Positions 1-8,130 of a DNA stretch of 39,339 bases are shown here, one piece after another (within the stretch, counting starts at the first letter, position 1; each line of letters opens with the position of its first letter). This stretch comes from Clostridiaceae bacterium HSG29 (GTDB taxonomy: Bacteria; Bacillota; Clostridia; Peptostreptococcales; Acidaminobacteraceae), in assembly GCA_030377915.1 (NCBI GenBank), contig JAUCFZ010000007.1, positions 1 to 39,339 of the forward strand. Reading direction: 5' to 3'. The position numbers and the translations under genes were made by a program. The notes under the pieces were generated by a model, which ran no database searches, was not told the origin of the DNA, and saw nothing but the letters and a program-made list of their open reading frames with translations.

Positions 1-12
1 TCAATAATGTGA

Positions 13-51
13 TGCAAAAAAATTTGCACAACTAATGCAAAATAATTTGCA
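13..51. promoter_or_regulatory. Tandem dyads, probable enhancer-binding-protein sites (UAS)
   Basis: Two 16-bp copies of the perfect dyad TGCAAA-N4-TTTGCA lie at 13-28 and 36-51, with centres 23 bp apart (about two helical turns). They sit roughly 70-110 bp upstream of a sigma-54 promoter at 121-136. Paired dyads at this distance are the classic layout for a sigma-54 enhancer-binding protein. The activator gene is not in the window. An ornithine-sensing activator of the RocR/PrdR type is the obvious candidate, but that is inference. Confidence 0.7.
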
Positions 52-76
52 GGAAAACGTTATTATAGCCCGAAAT

Positions 77-91
77 GGTCATATTTTGACC
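77..91. promoter_or_regulatory. Second palindrome between UAS and promoter
   Basis: GGTCA-N5-TGACC is a perfect 5-bp-arm inverted repeat lying between the tandem dyads and the -24/-12 promoter. It could bind a second regulator or a bending protein. No factor can be named from the sequence. Confidence 0.35.
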
Positions 92-120
92 TAAAACATA
101 GAAATTCCCCTAAAATTTAT

Positions 121-136
121 TGGAACAATAAATGCA
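121..136 (+). promoter_or_regulatory. Sigma-54 (-24/-12) promoter of the ornithine operon
   Basis: The sequence TGGAAC-N5-ATGCA has the invariant GG (122-123) and GC (134-135) exactly 10 bases apart. It matches the sigma-54 consensus TGGCAC-N5-TTGCA with two mismatches. Transcription would start near 147, leaving a leader of about 45 nt before the ord start at 192. The two upstream dyads at 13-51 strengthen the call. Confidence 0.75.
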
Positions 137-191
137 TTATAGATTAATAGTGGAAATTGGTTTGTTATAAATTATGGAGGTGTATTAAAAG

Positions 192-1241
192 ATGGAACAG
201 AATGTAAGAGTAGCAATTTGGGGATTTGGTGCAATGGGTAGTGGAATGGCTAAAATGTTAGCAACAAAAAAAGGTGTTGAAATTGTTGCTGTTTGTGATA
301 TGCACCCTGATCGTATAGAAAAAGATATGTATGATGTATTAGGAATTGAAAGAGGCAATAGAAAGTCTGTAATTATAAATCCTAATGTTGAAGAAATTAT
401 TAGAGAAGGTGTAGCTGATATATGTTTAGTTGCAACTGATTCTTATACTGCTAAAGCATTTCCAAAATTAAAATATGTAATGGAACAAAAAATTAATGTA
501 ATATCAACTGCAGAAGAAATGGCATATCCAAAAGCACAAGAGCCAGAACTTACAGTTGAACTTGATAAAATTGCAAAGGCTAATGGAGTTTCTGTATTAG
601 GTACAGGAATAAATCCTGGATTAATAATGGACTTGTTAGTTACTGTATTAACAGGTTGTATGACAGATGTAACACATGTAGAAGCTAAAAGAGTAAATTC
701 TTTATCTCCATTTGGACATGCTGTTATGGAAGAGCAAGGTGTAGGAATAACTTTAGATGAATTTAATGCTGGAGTTGAAGATGGAACTTTAGCAGGTCAT
801 GTTGGATTTGCTGAATCAATTAATATGATTGGTGATGCTATTGGATGGCCAGTAGAAAAATTTGAACAACAAATGAAACCAATTGTAACAACTGTAGATA
901 GAACATCACCATATGGATTTGCTGCTGCTGGAAATGTTGCTGGTGTAAATATGACTGGACAAGGTTATGTTGATGGTGAAGTTAAAATAGATATGGTTCA
1001 TCCACAACAAATTGAGCCAGAAATGGAAGGAACTCACACAGGAGATTATATTGTATTAAAAGGAAGCCCAGAAGTAAATATGTCAATTAAACCTGAAGTA
1101 GATGGTGGTCTTGGAACTATTGCTATGTGTGTTAATATGATTCCTCAAGTTATTAATGCTCATCCAGGATTAAAAACTATGTTAGATTTACCGGTTCCTA
1201 GAGCAATAATGGGTGATATGAGAGATAGAATTAATAAGTAG
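192..1241 (+). CDS. ord: 2,4-diaminopentanoate dehydrogenase
   Basis: This enzyme oxidatively deaminates 2,4-diaminopentanoate, the product of ornithine aminomutase, to 2-amino-4-oxopentanoate with reduction of NAD(P)+. The 349-residue protein opens with a Rossmann dinucleotide fold in which G11, G13 and G16 form the GxGxxG motif. A dihydrodipicolinate-reductase-like C-terminal half follows. The ATG at 192 follows a strong GGAGGTG ribosome site. It is the first gene of a tight seven-gene cluster (ord, ortA, ortB, oraS, oraE, glmL-like, orr) whose order matches the oxidative ornithine pathway known from Clostridium sticklandii. Expression is likely driven by the sigma-54 promoter upstream. Assignment is firm because all partner genes are present. 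Confidence 0.95.
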   Translation: MEQNVRVAIWGFGAMGSGMAKMLATKKGVEIVAVCDMHPDRIEKDMYDVLGIERGNRKSVIINPNVEEIIREGVADICLVATDSYTAKAFPKLKYVMEQKINVISTAEEMAYPKAQEPELTVELDKIAKANGVSVLGTGINPGLIMDLLVTVLTGCMTDVTHVEAKRVNSLSPFGHAVMEEQGVGITLDEFNAGVEDGTLAGHVGFAESINMIGDAIGWPVEKFEQQMKPIVTTVDRTSPYGFAAAGNVAGVNMTGQGYVDGEVKIDMVHPQQIEPEMEGTHTGDYIVLKGSPEVNMSIKPEVDGGLGTIAMCVNMIPQVINAHPGLKTMLDLPVPRAIMGDMRDRINK

Positions 1242-1252
1242 GAGATGATTTA

Positions 1253-1555
1253 ATGAAAGCTATTAAAGGACAATGGGTTAAAATTCATTCAATTGTTTTA
1301 ACTTCTGAAGAGAGAGCTCCTCAAGTTCCAGAAGATACAAAAAATGTTCCTCTTGAACTATGGGTAAAAGGTTATGTATTATCTGATGCTGAAATAGGAG
1401 ATTTAGTAGAAGTAAAAACTATGACGGGAAGAATTGTAGAAGGCAATTTAGCTGAAATAAATCCAACTTATAGACACTCATTTGGTGACAATATACCTGA
1501 ATTATTGGAAATTGGGCCTAAACTTAGAAAAATTTTATTTGAGGATGGTGAATAA
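1253..1555 (+). CDS. ortA: 2-amino-4-oxopentanoate thiolase, alpha (small) subunit
   Basis: This is the 100-residue small subunit of the thiolase that cleaves 2-amino-4-oxopentanoate with CoA to acetyl-CoA and alanine. It begins 11 nt after ord with an AGGAGATGA ribosome site. Its stop codon overlaps the start of ortB by one base (TAATG), which suggests translational coupling of the two subunits. No catalytic motif can be identified in the small subunit by eye. The call rests on its size, its conserved opening with charged and proline-rich segments, and its fixed position between ord and ortB in ornithine-fermentation clusters. Confidence 0.92.
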   Translation: MKAIKGQWVKIHSIVLTSEERAPQVPEDTKNVPLELWVKGYVLSDAEIGDLVEVKTMTGRIVEGNLAEINPTYRHSFGDNIPELLEIGPKLRKILFEDGE

Positions 1556-2973
1556 TGATGGGTAATAGTTATGAAGCTGTAATGAGTAGAAAAAATGAAA
1601 TTATGAAAAAAGCTGTTGGAATTGATTACTCTCAATTTGAAAGTGGTTCAATTGCTTTTGATTATGAAGATATGATGAAAAAAGTAGGATATACATTAGA
1701 AGAAATGATTAATATCCAAAAAAGTAGTGGTGTAGGTGAAACAAAAATATATGAAATGAAAAATTTAACGAAATTAGCTAGAAAATTTTCTGAAGACGGA
1801 AAAGGTGCTAGAATATTTGTTAAAGATGAAGCTGCAAATCCATCTGGAAGTTTTAAAGCAAGAAGAGCTGCAAATGCAGTATATCATGCTAAGAAACATG
1901 GATTTAAAGGTGTTATAGCAGCTACTAGTGGAAATTATGGAGCAGCTGTTGCTTCTCAAGCTGCAATACATGGACTTAAATGTATAATTGTTCAAGAGTG
2001 CTATGATTCAGAGCATAAAGGACAGCCTGAAATAATAGAAAAAGCTAGAAAATGTGAGGCTTATGGAGCAGAAGTAATTCAACTTTCTGTTGGTCCTGAA
2101 CTTTTCTATTCTTTCTTGCAACTTCTTGAAGAAACTGGATATTTTAATGCATCATTATATACTCCGTTTGGTATTGCTGGTGTCGAAACTTTAGGTTATG
2201 AAATTGCAATGCAAATGAGAGAAATGATTGGAAAAGATCCGGATGCTGTAATTTGTACAAATGCAGGTGGAGGAAATTTAACTGGTACTGCAAGAGGGTT
2301 AGAAAAAGCTGGAGCAGAAAATGTTAAAATTATTGGAGCAAGTGTTGATTTAAAAGGTCTTCATATGGCTAGCGATAAGCAGTTTAATAAAAAATCATTT
2401 ACAACTGGACATACTGGATTTGGTATTCCATTTGCAACAACTCCTGACCGTTCTGATGTACCAAGATCTGCTGCAAGAGCTTTAAGATATATGGATAGAT
2501 ATGTTACTGTTTCTCAAGGTGAGGTTTTCTATATGTGTGAAGCAATGGCTCAAGTTGAGGGTTTTGAAAGAGGACCTGCAGGAAGTGTATCTTTAGCTGC
2601 AGCATTTAGTGTTGCAAGAGAGATGAATGAAGATGAAATAGTTGTAGTTCAAGAAACTGAATATACTGGAGCTGGAAAACATATTCAACCTCAATTATCA
2701 TTTGCAAGAAATAATGGTATTGATATTAGATTTGGAAATCCTGAAGAACAGGTTCCAGGCGTAAATATTATTTTTCCAGAAAGCCCTGGCATGATAAAGG
2801 CTAAGGATCTTGATATGATAAGAATTAAGAAATCTTACCTTTCTAAAACATTAGAAAGTGTAGAAAGTATTAATGAAAAAGATGTTAATTATTTAGTTGA
2901 TGAAATTAATGAATCAAGAGAATTTGTACTTGATTATTTAAAAGAAAATAATATTAAAATAGTGGAGGGATAA
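1555..2973 (+). CDS. ortB: 2-amino-4-oxopentanoate thiolase, beta subunit (PLP-dependent)
   Basis: This is the large subunit of the thiolase. It is a fold-type II PLP enzyme related to threonine synthase and the cysteine synthase family. The motif SGSFKARR places the cofactor lysine at K101, SGNYGA (125-130) fits the substrate loop, and AGGGN (237-241) is the phosphate-binding glycine loop. The family reaction is CoA-dependent cleavage of 2-amino-4-oxopentanoate to acetyl-CoA and alanine. Two consecutive ATG codons (1555 and 1558) are possible starts; either overlaps or abuts the ortA stop. At 472 residues it has the normal family length and looks intact. Confidence 0.95.
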   Translation: MMGNSYEAVMSRKNEIMKKAVGIDYSQFESGSIAFDYEDMMKKVGYTLEEMINIQKSSGVGETKIYEMKNLTKLARKFSEDGKGARIFVKDEAANPSGSFKARRAANAVYHAKKHGFKGVIAATSGNYGAAVASQAAIHGLKCIIVQECYDSEHKGQPEIIEKARKCEAYGAEVIQLSVGPELFYSFLQLLEETGYFNASLYTPFGIAGVETLGYEIAMQMREMIGKDPDAVICTNAGGGNLTGTARGLEKAGAENVKIIGASVDLKGLHMASDKQFNKKSFTTGHTGFGIPFATTPDRSDVPRSAARALRYMDRYVTVSQGEVFYMCEAMAQVEGFERGPAGSVSLAAAFSVAREMNEDEIVVVQETEYTGAGKHIQPQLSFARNNGIDIRFGNPEEQVPGVNIIFPESPGMIKAKDLDMIRIKKSYLSKTLESVESINEKDVNYLVDEINESREFVLDYLKENNIKIVEG

Positions 2974-2975
2974 CT

Positions 2976-3356
2976 TTGAAAAAATTATTAGAAAGAGATG
3001 ATGATTTTCTTTTAAGAAGAAATCATATTAAAAATTTATCTGATGAAGAATTAAAGAATAAATTTTGGAAATTATCAGGAGAAATTGTAGATCCAATGAT
3101 AGATTTAGCAAGAACTCATACAACTCCTTCAATTGAGAGATCAGTTTTAATAAGAATGGGATTCTCTTCTCTTGAAGCAAAGCCGTTAGTTGAAATGGTA
3201 TTAGATAGAGGGTTAATTGGAAAAGGTGCTGGACATGTTGTTTATGTAGTTTCTAAGGAAAAAAACATGGCAGTTAGAGATGCTGGTTTAGAATTACTTG
3301 ACGGCAAACACTGGGATTTTGTTTTAGATTATTTCAACAAAAGAGGTGAAAAATAA
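2976..3356 (+). CDS. oraS: D-ornithine 4,5-aminomutase, S (small) subunit
   Basis: This is the small subunit of the adenosylcobalamin- and PLP-dependent aminomutase that moves the delta-amino group of D-ornithine to C4, giving 2,4-diaminopentanoate. The protein has 126 residues, close to the usual size of about 120. The start is a TTG at 2976, two bases after the ortB stop, with the ribosome site (GGAGGG, 2964-2969) lying inside the end of ortB. No ATG is better placed, so the TTG is taken as real. Its stop overlaps the oraE ATG by one base (TAATG), which would favour stoichiometric synthesis of the two subunits. Confidence 0.93.
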   Translation: MKKLLERDDDFLLRRNHIKNLSDEELKNKFWKLSGEIVDPMIDLARTHTTPSIERSVLIRMGFSSLEAKPLVEMVLDRGLIGKGAGHVVYVVSKEKNMAVRDAGLELLDGKHWDFVLDYFNKRGEK

Positions 3357-5560
3357 TGAATTTAAAAGTAAATGAAAAATTAGATGTTGTTGAATTACTT
3401 AAGGATCTTGAAAATTATGCACCTAAAAGAAGAGGATGGGTATGGAGAGATCAAGTTGGAACACAACAAATAGGACCATTTGAATATAAAAATTGTTCAA
3501 CAAATTTAAAAAATAGTATTGGAATACCTGCAAGTGATTATTTTAATGGTTTAGATCCTCAGCCACAAGAAGTTATTACTACAGAAATTGCTTCTGGAAG
3601 ATTTGAAGATGATATTAGAAGAATGAGAATGAGTGCATGGCATGGTGCTGATCATATAATGGTTATTAGAACTGCTGGACAATCTCATATGGATCAATTA
3701 ATAGAAGGTACACCACAAGGAATTGGTGGAATACCAGTATCAAGAAAACAAGTTAGAGCACATAGAAAAGCGTTAGATATTATTGAGGATGAAGTTGGTC
3801 GTAAAATCAATTATCACTCTTATGTATCAGGTGAAGCTGGACCAGATATTGCTGTTATGTTTGCTGAAGAAGGCGTAAATGGTGCTCATCAAGATCCACA
3901 ATATAATGTTTTATATAGAAATATTAATATGGTTAGATCATTTGTTGATGCAGCTGAAGCTAAAAAAGTTATGGCATGGGCTGATATGGCACAAATTGAT
4001 GGAGCTCATAATGCAAATGCAACTGCAAGAGAAGCTTGGAAAGTAATGCCTGAATTAATGGTTCAACATGCATTAAATTCAATTTTCTCAGCAAAAGTTG
4101 GAATGAAAAAAGAAAATATTTGTTTATCTACAGTACCTCCAACAGCAGCTCCAGCTCCAGCATTAAAATTTGATTTACCTTATGCTGTTGCTTTAAGAGA
4201 ATATTTTACTGAATATAAAATGAGAGCACAACAAAATACAAAATATATTACTTCTTCTTCAAGAGAAGCTACTGTTACTCATGTTCTTAATATGCTTGTA
4301 TCAAGATTGACATCAGCTGATATTCAATCTACAATTACTCCTGATGAAGGAAGAAATGTTCCATGGCATATTTATAATATTGAAGCATGTGATAATGCTA
4401 AACAAACTCTAGTTAGTTTAGATTCATTAATGGACATGGTTGAACTTAAGAAAGATGGTTATTTAGTTGAAGAAAAAAGAGAGATTCAAGAAAGAGCTGT
4501 ATTATATCTTGAAGAGATAATTGAAGTTGGTGGATTCTTTGAAGCTGTTCAAAAAGGATTCTTTGTTGATTCTGGTAAATATCCTGAAAGAAATGGTGAC
4601 GGAATTGCAAGAGATATTCACGGTGGTTTAGCTGCTGGAACAGTATATGAAAGAGACGAAGATTATATGGCTCCTGTTACTGCTCACTTTGGAAACAATA
4701 ATGTTGGTCAATATGATGAAAAATTTGTTGATAATCCATCAGGATTAATTGGAGGATGTTCTTTAGAAAACAGAGAATTAATTCAATTTATTGATGAATT
4801 AGATGAGGAAGATAATGTTTATAAAAGAATGGAAGATAGTAAAAAGTATAGAAATTCAAGCATTATTAAACCAGAAGTTCAATGGTTAGGCGATGGGGTA
4901 GTTCAAGTTGACTTATTCTTGCCAACTGATAAAAGACATGCAAAATATGCTGCTTTAGAATTTGCAAAACATATGAATTTAAAAGATCCAGAAGTAATCC
5001 ATATTGAAGTATTGCATCCTACTGAAGGATCTAGAGTTCAGGTTAAAGGTGTTTTAGATTTCGAAGTTGATTTAGATAAACTTGAGATTCCACCAGAGCC
5101 TATATTACTTGATTATGATGAAATTAGAGAGTTTGTTAAAGATAGACCTATTAAAGTTGTAGCTGGTACTTTAGGTGAAGATGAGCATTCAGTAGGTTTA
5201 AGAGAAGTAATTGATATTAAACATGGCGGAATTGAAAAATATGGTATTGAGGTTGTTTATTTAGGAACTTCAGTAAAAGTTGAGAAAATAATTGATGCTG
5301 CAATTGAAGAGAATGCAGATGTAATTTTAGGATCAACTATTATTTCTCATGATGATATTCATTATAAATTAATGAAAAGATTACATGAAACAGCTATTGA
5401 AAAAGGTATTAGAGATAAAGTTATTATTTGTGCTGGTGGAACTCAAGTAACACCTGAAATTGCTGTAGAGCAAGGAATTGATGCAGGTTTTGGTAGAGAG
5501 TCTCATGGTGTTAATGTTGCTACATTTATTGTAGAAGAATTGAGAAGAAGAGAAAAATAA
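3356..5560 (+). CDS. oraE: D-ornithine 4,5-aminomutase, E (large) subunit
   Basis: This is the catalytic subunit, 734 residues. It has an N-terminal TIM-barrel-like domain that binds PLP and substrate, and a C-terminal Rossmann-type cobalamin domain. The base-off/His-on B12 motif DxHxxG is at 609-614, with H611 the expected lower axial ligand. K622 lies 11 residues beyond it; this is the same spacing as between the cobalamin histidine and the PLP-binding lysine in the C. sticklandii enzyme, so K622 is the likely Schiff-base lysine. GSTIIS near residue 660 fits the nucleotide-tail loop. The gene is coupled to oraS. All key residues are present, so the enzyme should be active. Confidence 0.96.
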   Translation: MNLKVNEKLDVVELLKDLENYAPKRRGWVWRDQVGTQQIGPFEYKNCSTNLKNSIGIPASDYFNGLDPQPQEVITTEIASGRFEDDIRRMRMSAWHGADHIMVIRTAGQSHMDQLIEGTPQGIGGIPVSRKQVRAHRKALDIIEDEVGRKINYHSYVSGEAGPDIAVMFAEEGVNGAHQDPQYNVLYRNINMVRSFVDAAEAKKVMAWADMAQIDGAHNANATAREAWKVMPELMVQHALNSIFSAKVGMKKENICLSTVPPTAAPAPALKFDLPYAVALREYFTEYKMRAQQNTKYITSSSREATVTHVLNMLVSRLTSADIQSTITPDEGRNVPWHIYNIEACDNAKQTLVSLDSLMDMVELKKDGYLVEEKREIQERAVLYLEEIIEVGGFFEAVQKGFFVDSGKYPERNGDGIARDIHGGLAAGTVYERDEDYMAPVTAHFGNNNVGQYDEKFVDNPSGLIGGCSLENRELIQFIDELDEEDNVYKRMEDSKKYRNSSIIKPEVQWLGDGVVQVDLFLPTDKRHAKYAALEFAKHMNLKDPEVIHIEVLHPTEGSRVQVKGVLDFEVDLDKLEIPPEPILLDYDEIREFVKDRPIKVVAGTLGEDEHSVGLREVIDIKHGGIEKYGIEVVYLGTSVKVEKIIDAAIEENADVILGSTIISHDDIHYKLMKRLHETAIEKGIRDKVIICAGGTQVTPEIAVEQGIDAGFGRESHGVNVATFIVEELRRREK

Positions 5561-5569
5561 GAGGTGATT

Positions 5570-6943
5570 ATGAAGTTTGATTGTTTAGTTGCAGAAATTG
5601 GAAGTACTACTACTGTTGTTAATGCATTTAATGACATTCATACTGAAAATCCTAAATTTATATCTCAAGGACAGGCACCAACTTCTGTTACAGAAGGTGA
5701 TGTAAACATTGGTTTAAATAATGCTATTAATGATATGAAAAATCGTCTTGATGCGGATTTGATTGAATATGATAAGTTATTGGCGACAAGTTCAGCGGCA
5801 GGTGGACTTAAAATGACAGTTCATGGTCTTGTTTATGATATGACTGTTAAAGCTGCTAAGGAAGCTGCTTTAGGAGCAGGAGCTAATTTACACATGGTGA
5901 CTTCAGGTAGATTAAGAAGAACTGATATTAAAAGAATATTAGAAATTAAACCGAATATTATTTTAATTGCAGGAGGAGTTAATTATGGAGAGCGTGATAC
6001 TGCTCTCTATAATGCTGAAGTTATTGCAAATTTGGATATTGATGTTCCTGTAATATATGCGGGTAATATTGAAAATCAAGAAGAAATAAAATTAATATTT
6101 GAAGAGGCTAGTAAAGGTGAATATCTTTATATAGTTGAAAATGTTTATCCAGTTATTGATACTATTAATGTTGAGCCTGCTAGAAAAGTAATTCAAGATG
6201 TTTTTGAAGAACATATTATTCATGCTCCTGGAATGGAAAGAATAAAAGAACTAGTAAATGGAAATATTATTCCAACTCCTGGTGCTGTAATGGAAGCTTC
6301 AAAACTTTTAAAAGATGATATCGGAGATATTATTACTATAGATGTTGGTGGAGCAACTACCGATATACATTCAGTTACTGAAGGTAGCGAAGAAATAAGT
6401 AATATCCTTTTGTCACCAGAACCAGTTGCTAAACGAACTGTTGAAGGCGATCTTGGAGTTTATGTAAATATGGAAAACATTGTAGAACTTGTAGGCGCAA
6501 AAAAATTGATGGCATTATTGGATATTTCTAATGATGAATTTGAGGAAGCAATAAAAACATATAAACCTATACCTGAAACTGATATTGAAAAGAAATTTGT
6601 GGAAAGACTTACTCTTGAAGCAACACTTATTTCGTCTCATAGACACGCAGGTGGATTTAGAGATTTATTTGCTAATGGTGGTAAGAAAACTTTAGCTGAA
6701 GGTAAAGATTTAACTAGTGTGAAATATATACTAGGAACAGGTGGAGCACTTACTAGACTCCCAAATAGAATTCAAATTTTGAAAGAAATTGCAATGTCGA
6801 ATAAAGGTGATAAGTTACTTCCTAACAAGGAAGCACAAATATTAATTGATAATGATTATATTATGGCTTCATTAGGAGTTTTATCAAAAGAATATAAAAA
6901 TGCTGCATTAGTTTTACTTAAAAAAAGTTTAAAAATAAATTAA
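5570..6943 (+). CDS. MutL/GlmL-type accessory ATPase for the B12 aminomutase
   Basis: This belongs to the GlmL/MutL family of ASKHA-fold ATPases found beside B12-dependent carbon-skeleton mutases and aminomutases, where they are thought to reactivate or protect the cofactor-enzyme complex. The phosphate-1 loop EIGSTTT is near the N-terminus and the phosphate-2 loop DVGGATTD is in the middle, as expected for actin-like ATPases. The ATG at 5570 is chosen because the upstream in-frame GTG at 5564 is itself part of the ribosome site GAGGTGAT. The gene starts nine bases after oraE and ends just before a hairpin terminator that separates it from orr. Confidence 0.88.
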   Translation: MKFDCLVAEIGSTTTVVNAFNDIHTENPKFISQGQAPTSVTEGDVNIGLNNAINDMKNRLDADLIEYDKLLATSSAAGGLKMTVHGLVYDMTVKAAKEAALGAGANLHMVTSGRLRRTDIKRILEIKPNIILIAGGVNYGERDTALYNAEVIANLDIDVPVIYAGNIENQEEIKLIFEEASKGEYLYIVENVYPVIDTINVEPARKVIQDVFEEHIIHAPGMERIKELVNGNIIPTPGAVMEASKLLKDDIGDIITIDVGGATTDIHSVTEGSEEISNILLSPEPVAKRTVEGDLGVYVNMENIVELVGAKKLMALLDISNDEFEEAIKTYKPIPETDIEKKFVERLTLEATLISSHRHAGGFRDLFANGGKKTLAEGKDLTSVKYILGTGGALTRLPNRIQILKEIAMSNKGDKLLPNKEAQILIDNDYIMASLGVLSKEYKNAALVLLKKSLKIN

Positions 6944-6967
6944 GTTGGGTATATCCCAACTTTTTTT
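6944..6967 (+). terminator. Intra-operon terminator before orr
   Basis: The perfect hairpin GTTGGG-TATAT-CCCAAC is followed directly by seven T residues. It begins at the first base after the glmL-like stop codon and ends 17 bases before orr. It is a textbook intrinsic terminator inside an otherwise tight pathway cluster, so orr is either fed by read-through or has its own signal. No separate promoter was found in the 41-bp gap. Confidence 0.8.
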
Positions 6968-6984
6968 CAAGGAGGAATAATAAA

Positions 6985-8043
6985 ATGTATCCAAGATTAA
7001 ATATTGATTTAGATAAATTTTATAAAAATACATCTTTCTTTGTTGATATGTCAAAAAATAATAATATTGATTTGATGTCTGTAACAAAATGTTTTTGTGG
7101 AGATAAGATTTTGGCAAAAAAACAAGTTGAGGCTGGAGTAAAATATTTAGCTGATTCAAGAATTCAAAATTTAATCAAAATGAAGGATGTTGACGCACCG
7201 AAAGTATTGATAAGAATACCAATGCAATCTGAGGTAAGTGACATTGTTAAATATGCAGATATTTCATTTAATAGTGAACTTGAAACTATTAAAAAATTAA
7301 ATGAAGAAGCAAAAAAACAAGAAAAAACACATGAAATTCTTGTAATGATTGATTTAGGCGATTTACGAGAAGGAATATTACCTGAGAATATTGATGAAGC
7401 TGTAAATGAAATAATTAAATTAAATAATATAAAAATTATAGGTTTTGGTGTTAATTTAACTTGTTATGGCGGAATAATTCCAAGTGAAAATAATTTAGGT
7501 CAGCTTAGTCAAATAAGCGAGGAATTAGAAAGTAAATATAATTTAAATTTAGAAATTATTTCAGGTGGAAATTCAAGTTCAATATATTTATTTGGTAATA
7601 ATAAAATGCCATCTAAAATAAATAATTTGCGTTTAGGAGAGGCAATTTTACTTGGAAGAGAAACTGCTTACGGAAATGATATTGAAGGAACATTTGATGA
7701 TGTATTTGTTTTAGAAGCAGAAATTGTAGAACTTAAAACTAAAGGTTCAGTGCCAATTGGTGAAATTGGAATGGATGCTTTTGGAAATAAACCTAGTTTT
7801 AAAGATCAAGGTTTTATTTTAAGGGCAATTCTTGCAGTTGGACAACAAGATGTTAATTATGATGGATTAGAACCAATAGACAGCAAAATTGAAATATTAG
7901 GTGCTAGTTCAGATCATTTACTTCTTAATCTAGAAAATACAAATAAAGATTATAAAGTTGGTGATACTATTAAATTTAAAGTTGATTATGGTGCTCTTTT
8001 AAAACTTTATACTTCAGAATATATTGAAAAAAATTATATTTAA
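6985..8043 (+). CDS. orr: Ornithine racemase (alanine racemase N-domain family)
   Basis: This enzyme interconverts L- and D-ornithine, supplying the D-isomer that OraSE requires. The 352-residue protein has the PLP-binding TIM barrel of alanine-racemase-like proteins. The motif SVTKCFCG places the cofactor lysine at K35. The sequence SGGNSSS near the middle fits the phosphate-binding region, and a beta-rich C-terminal domain follows. A strong AAGGAGG ribosome site lies about 10 bases before the ATG. The family alone would allow other amino acid racemases, but position at the end of the ornithine cluster makes ornithine racemase the best call. Confidence 0.9.
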   Translation: MYPRLNIDLDKFYKNTSFFVDMSKNNNIDLMSVTKCFCGDKILAKKQVEAGVKYLADSRIQNLIKMKDVDAPKVLIRIPMQSEVSDIVKYADISFNSELETIKKLNEEAKKQEKTHEILVMIDLGDLREGILPENIDEAVNEIIKLNNIKIIGFGVNLTCYGGIIPSENNLGQLSQISEELESKYNLNLEIISGGNSSSIYLFGNNKMPSKINNLRLGEAILLGRETAYGNDIEGTFDDVFVLEAEIVELKTKGSVPIGEIGMDAFGNKPSFKDQGFILRAILAVGQQDVNYDGLEPIDSKIEILGASSDHLLLNLENTNKDYKVGDTIKFKVDYGALLKLYTSEYIEKNYI

Positions 8044-8059
8044 TAAAATTTTAATCACA

Positions 8060-8088
8060 TTGTTAAAATATATAAAAAATGATAAAAT
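8060..8088 (+). promoter_or_regulatory. Probable sigma-A promoter for the diguanylate cyclase gene
   Basis: TTGTTA (8060-8065), a 17-bp spacer and TAAAAT (8083-8088) give a reasonable vegetative promoter, about 40 bp before the ATG at 8131. The -10 element overlaps the 5' arm of a long A+T-rich inverted repeat. Confidence 0.5.
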
Positions 8089-8119
8089 AAGAGTAGTTAA
8101 TTTATCATTTTTTTATATA
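8070..8119. repeat. Long A+T-rich inverted repeat upstream of the GGDEF gene
   Basis: The segments around 8070-8086 and 8101-8118 are near-perfect complements (arms ending TGATAAA and beginning TTTATCA, with one extra T in the 3' arm), separated by 14 nt. The T-run in the 3' arm could terminate transcripts coming from orr. The 3' arm would also lie in the leader of the next gene, just before its AGGAG ribosome site. Confidence 0.55.
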
Positions 8120-8130
8120 TAGGAGTTAAT

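Noticed and set aside
5564-5569. GTG start for the glmL-like gene
   Set aside because: The GTG is part of the ribosome site GAGGTGAT that serves the ATG at 5570.
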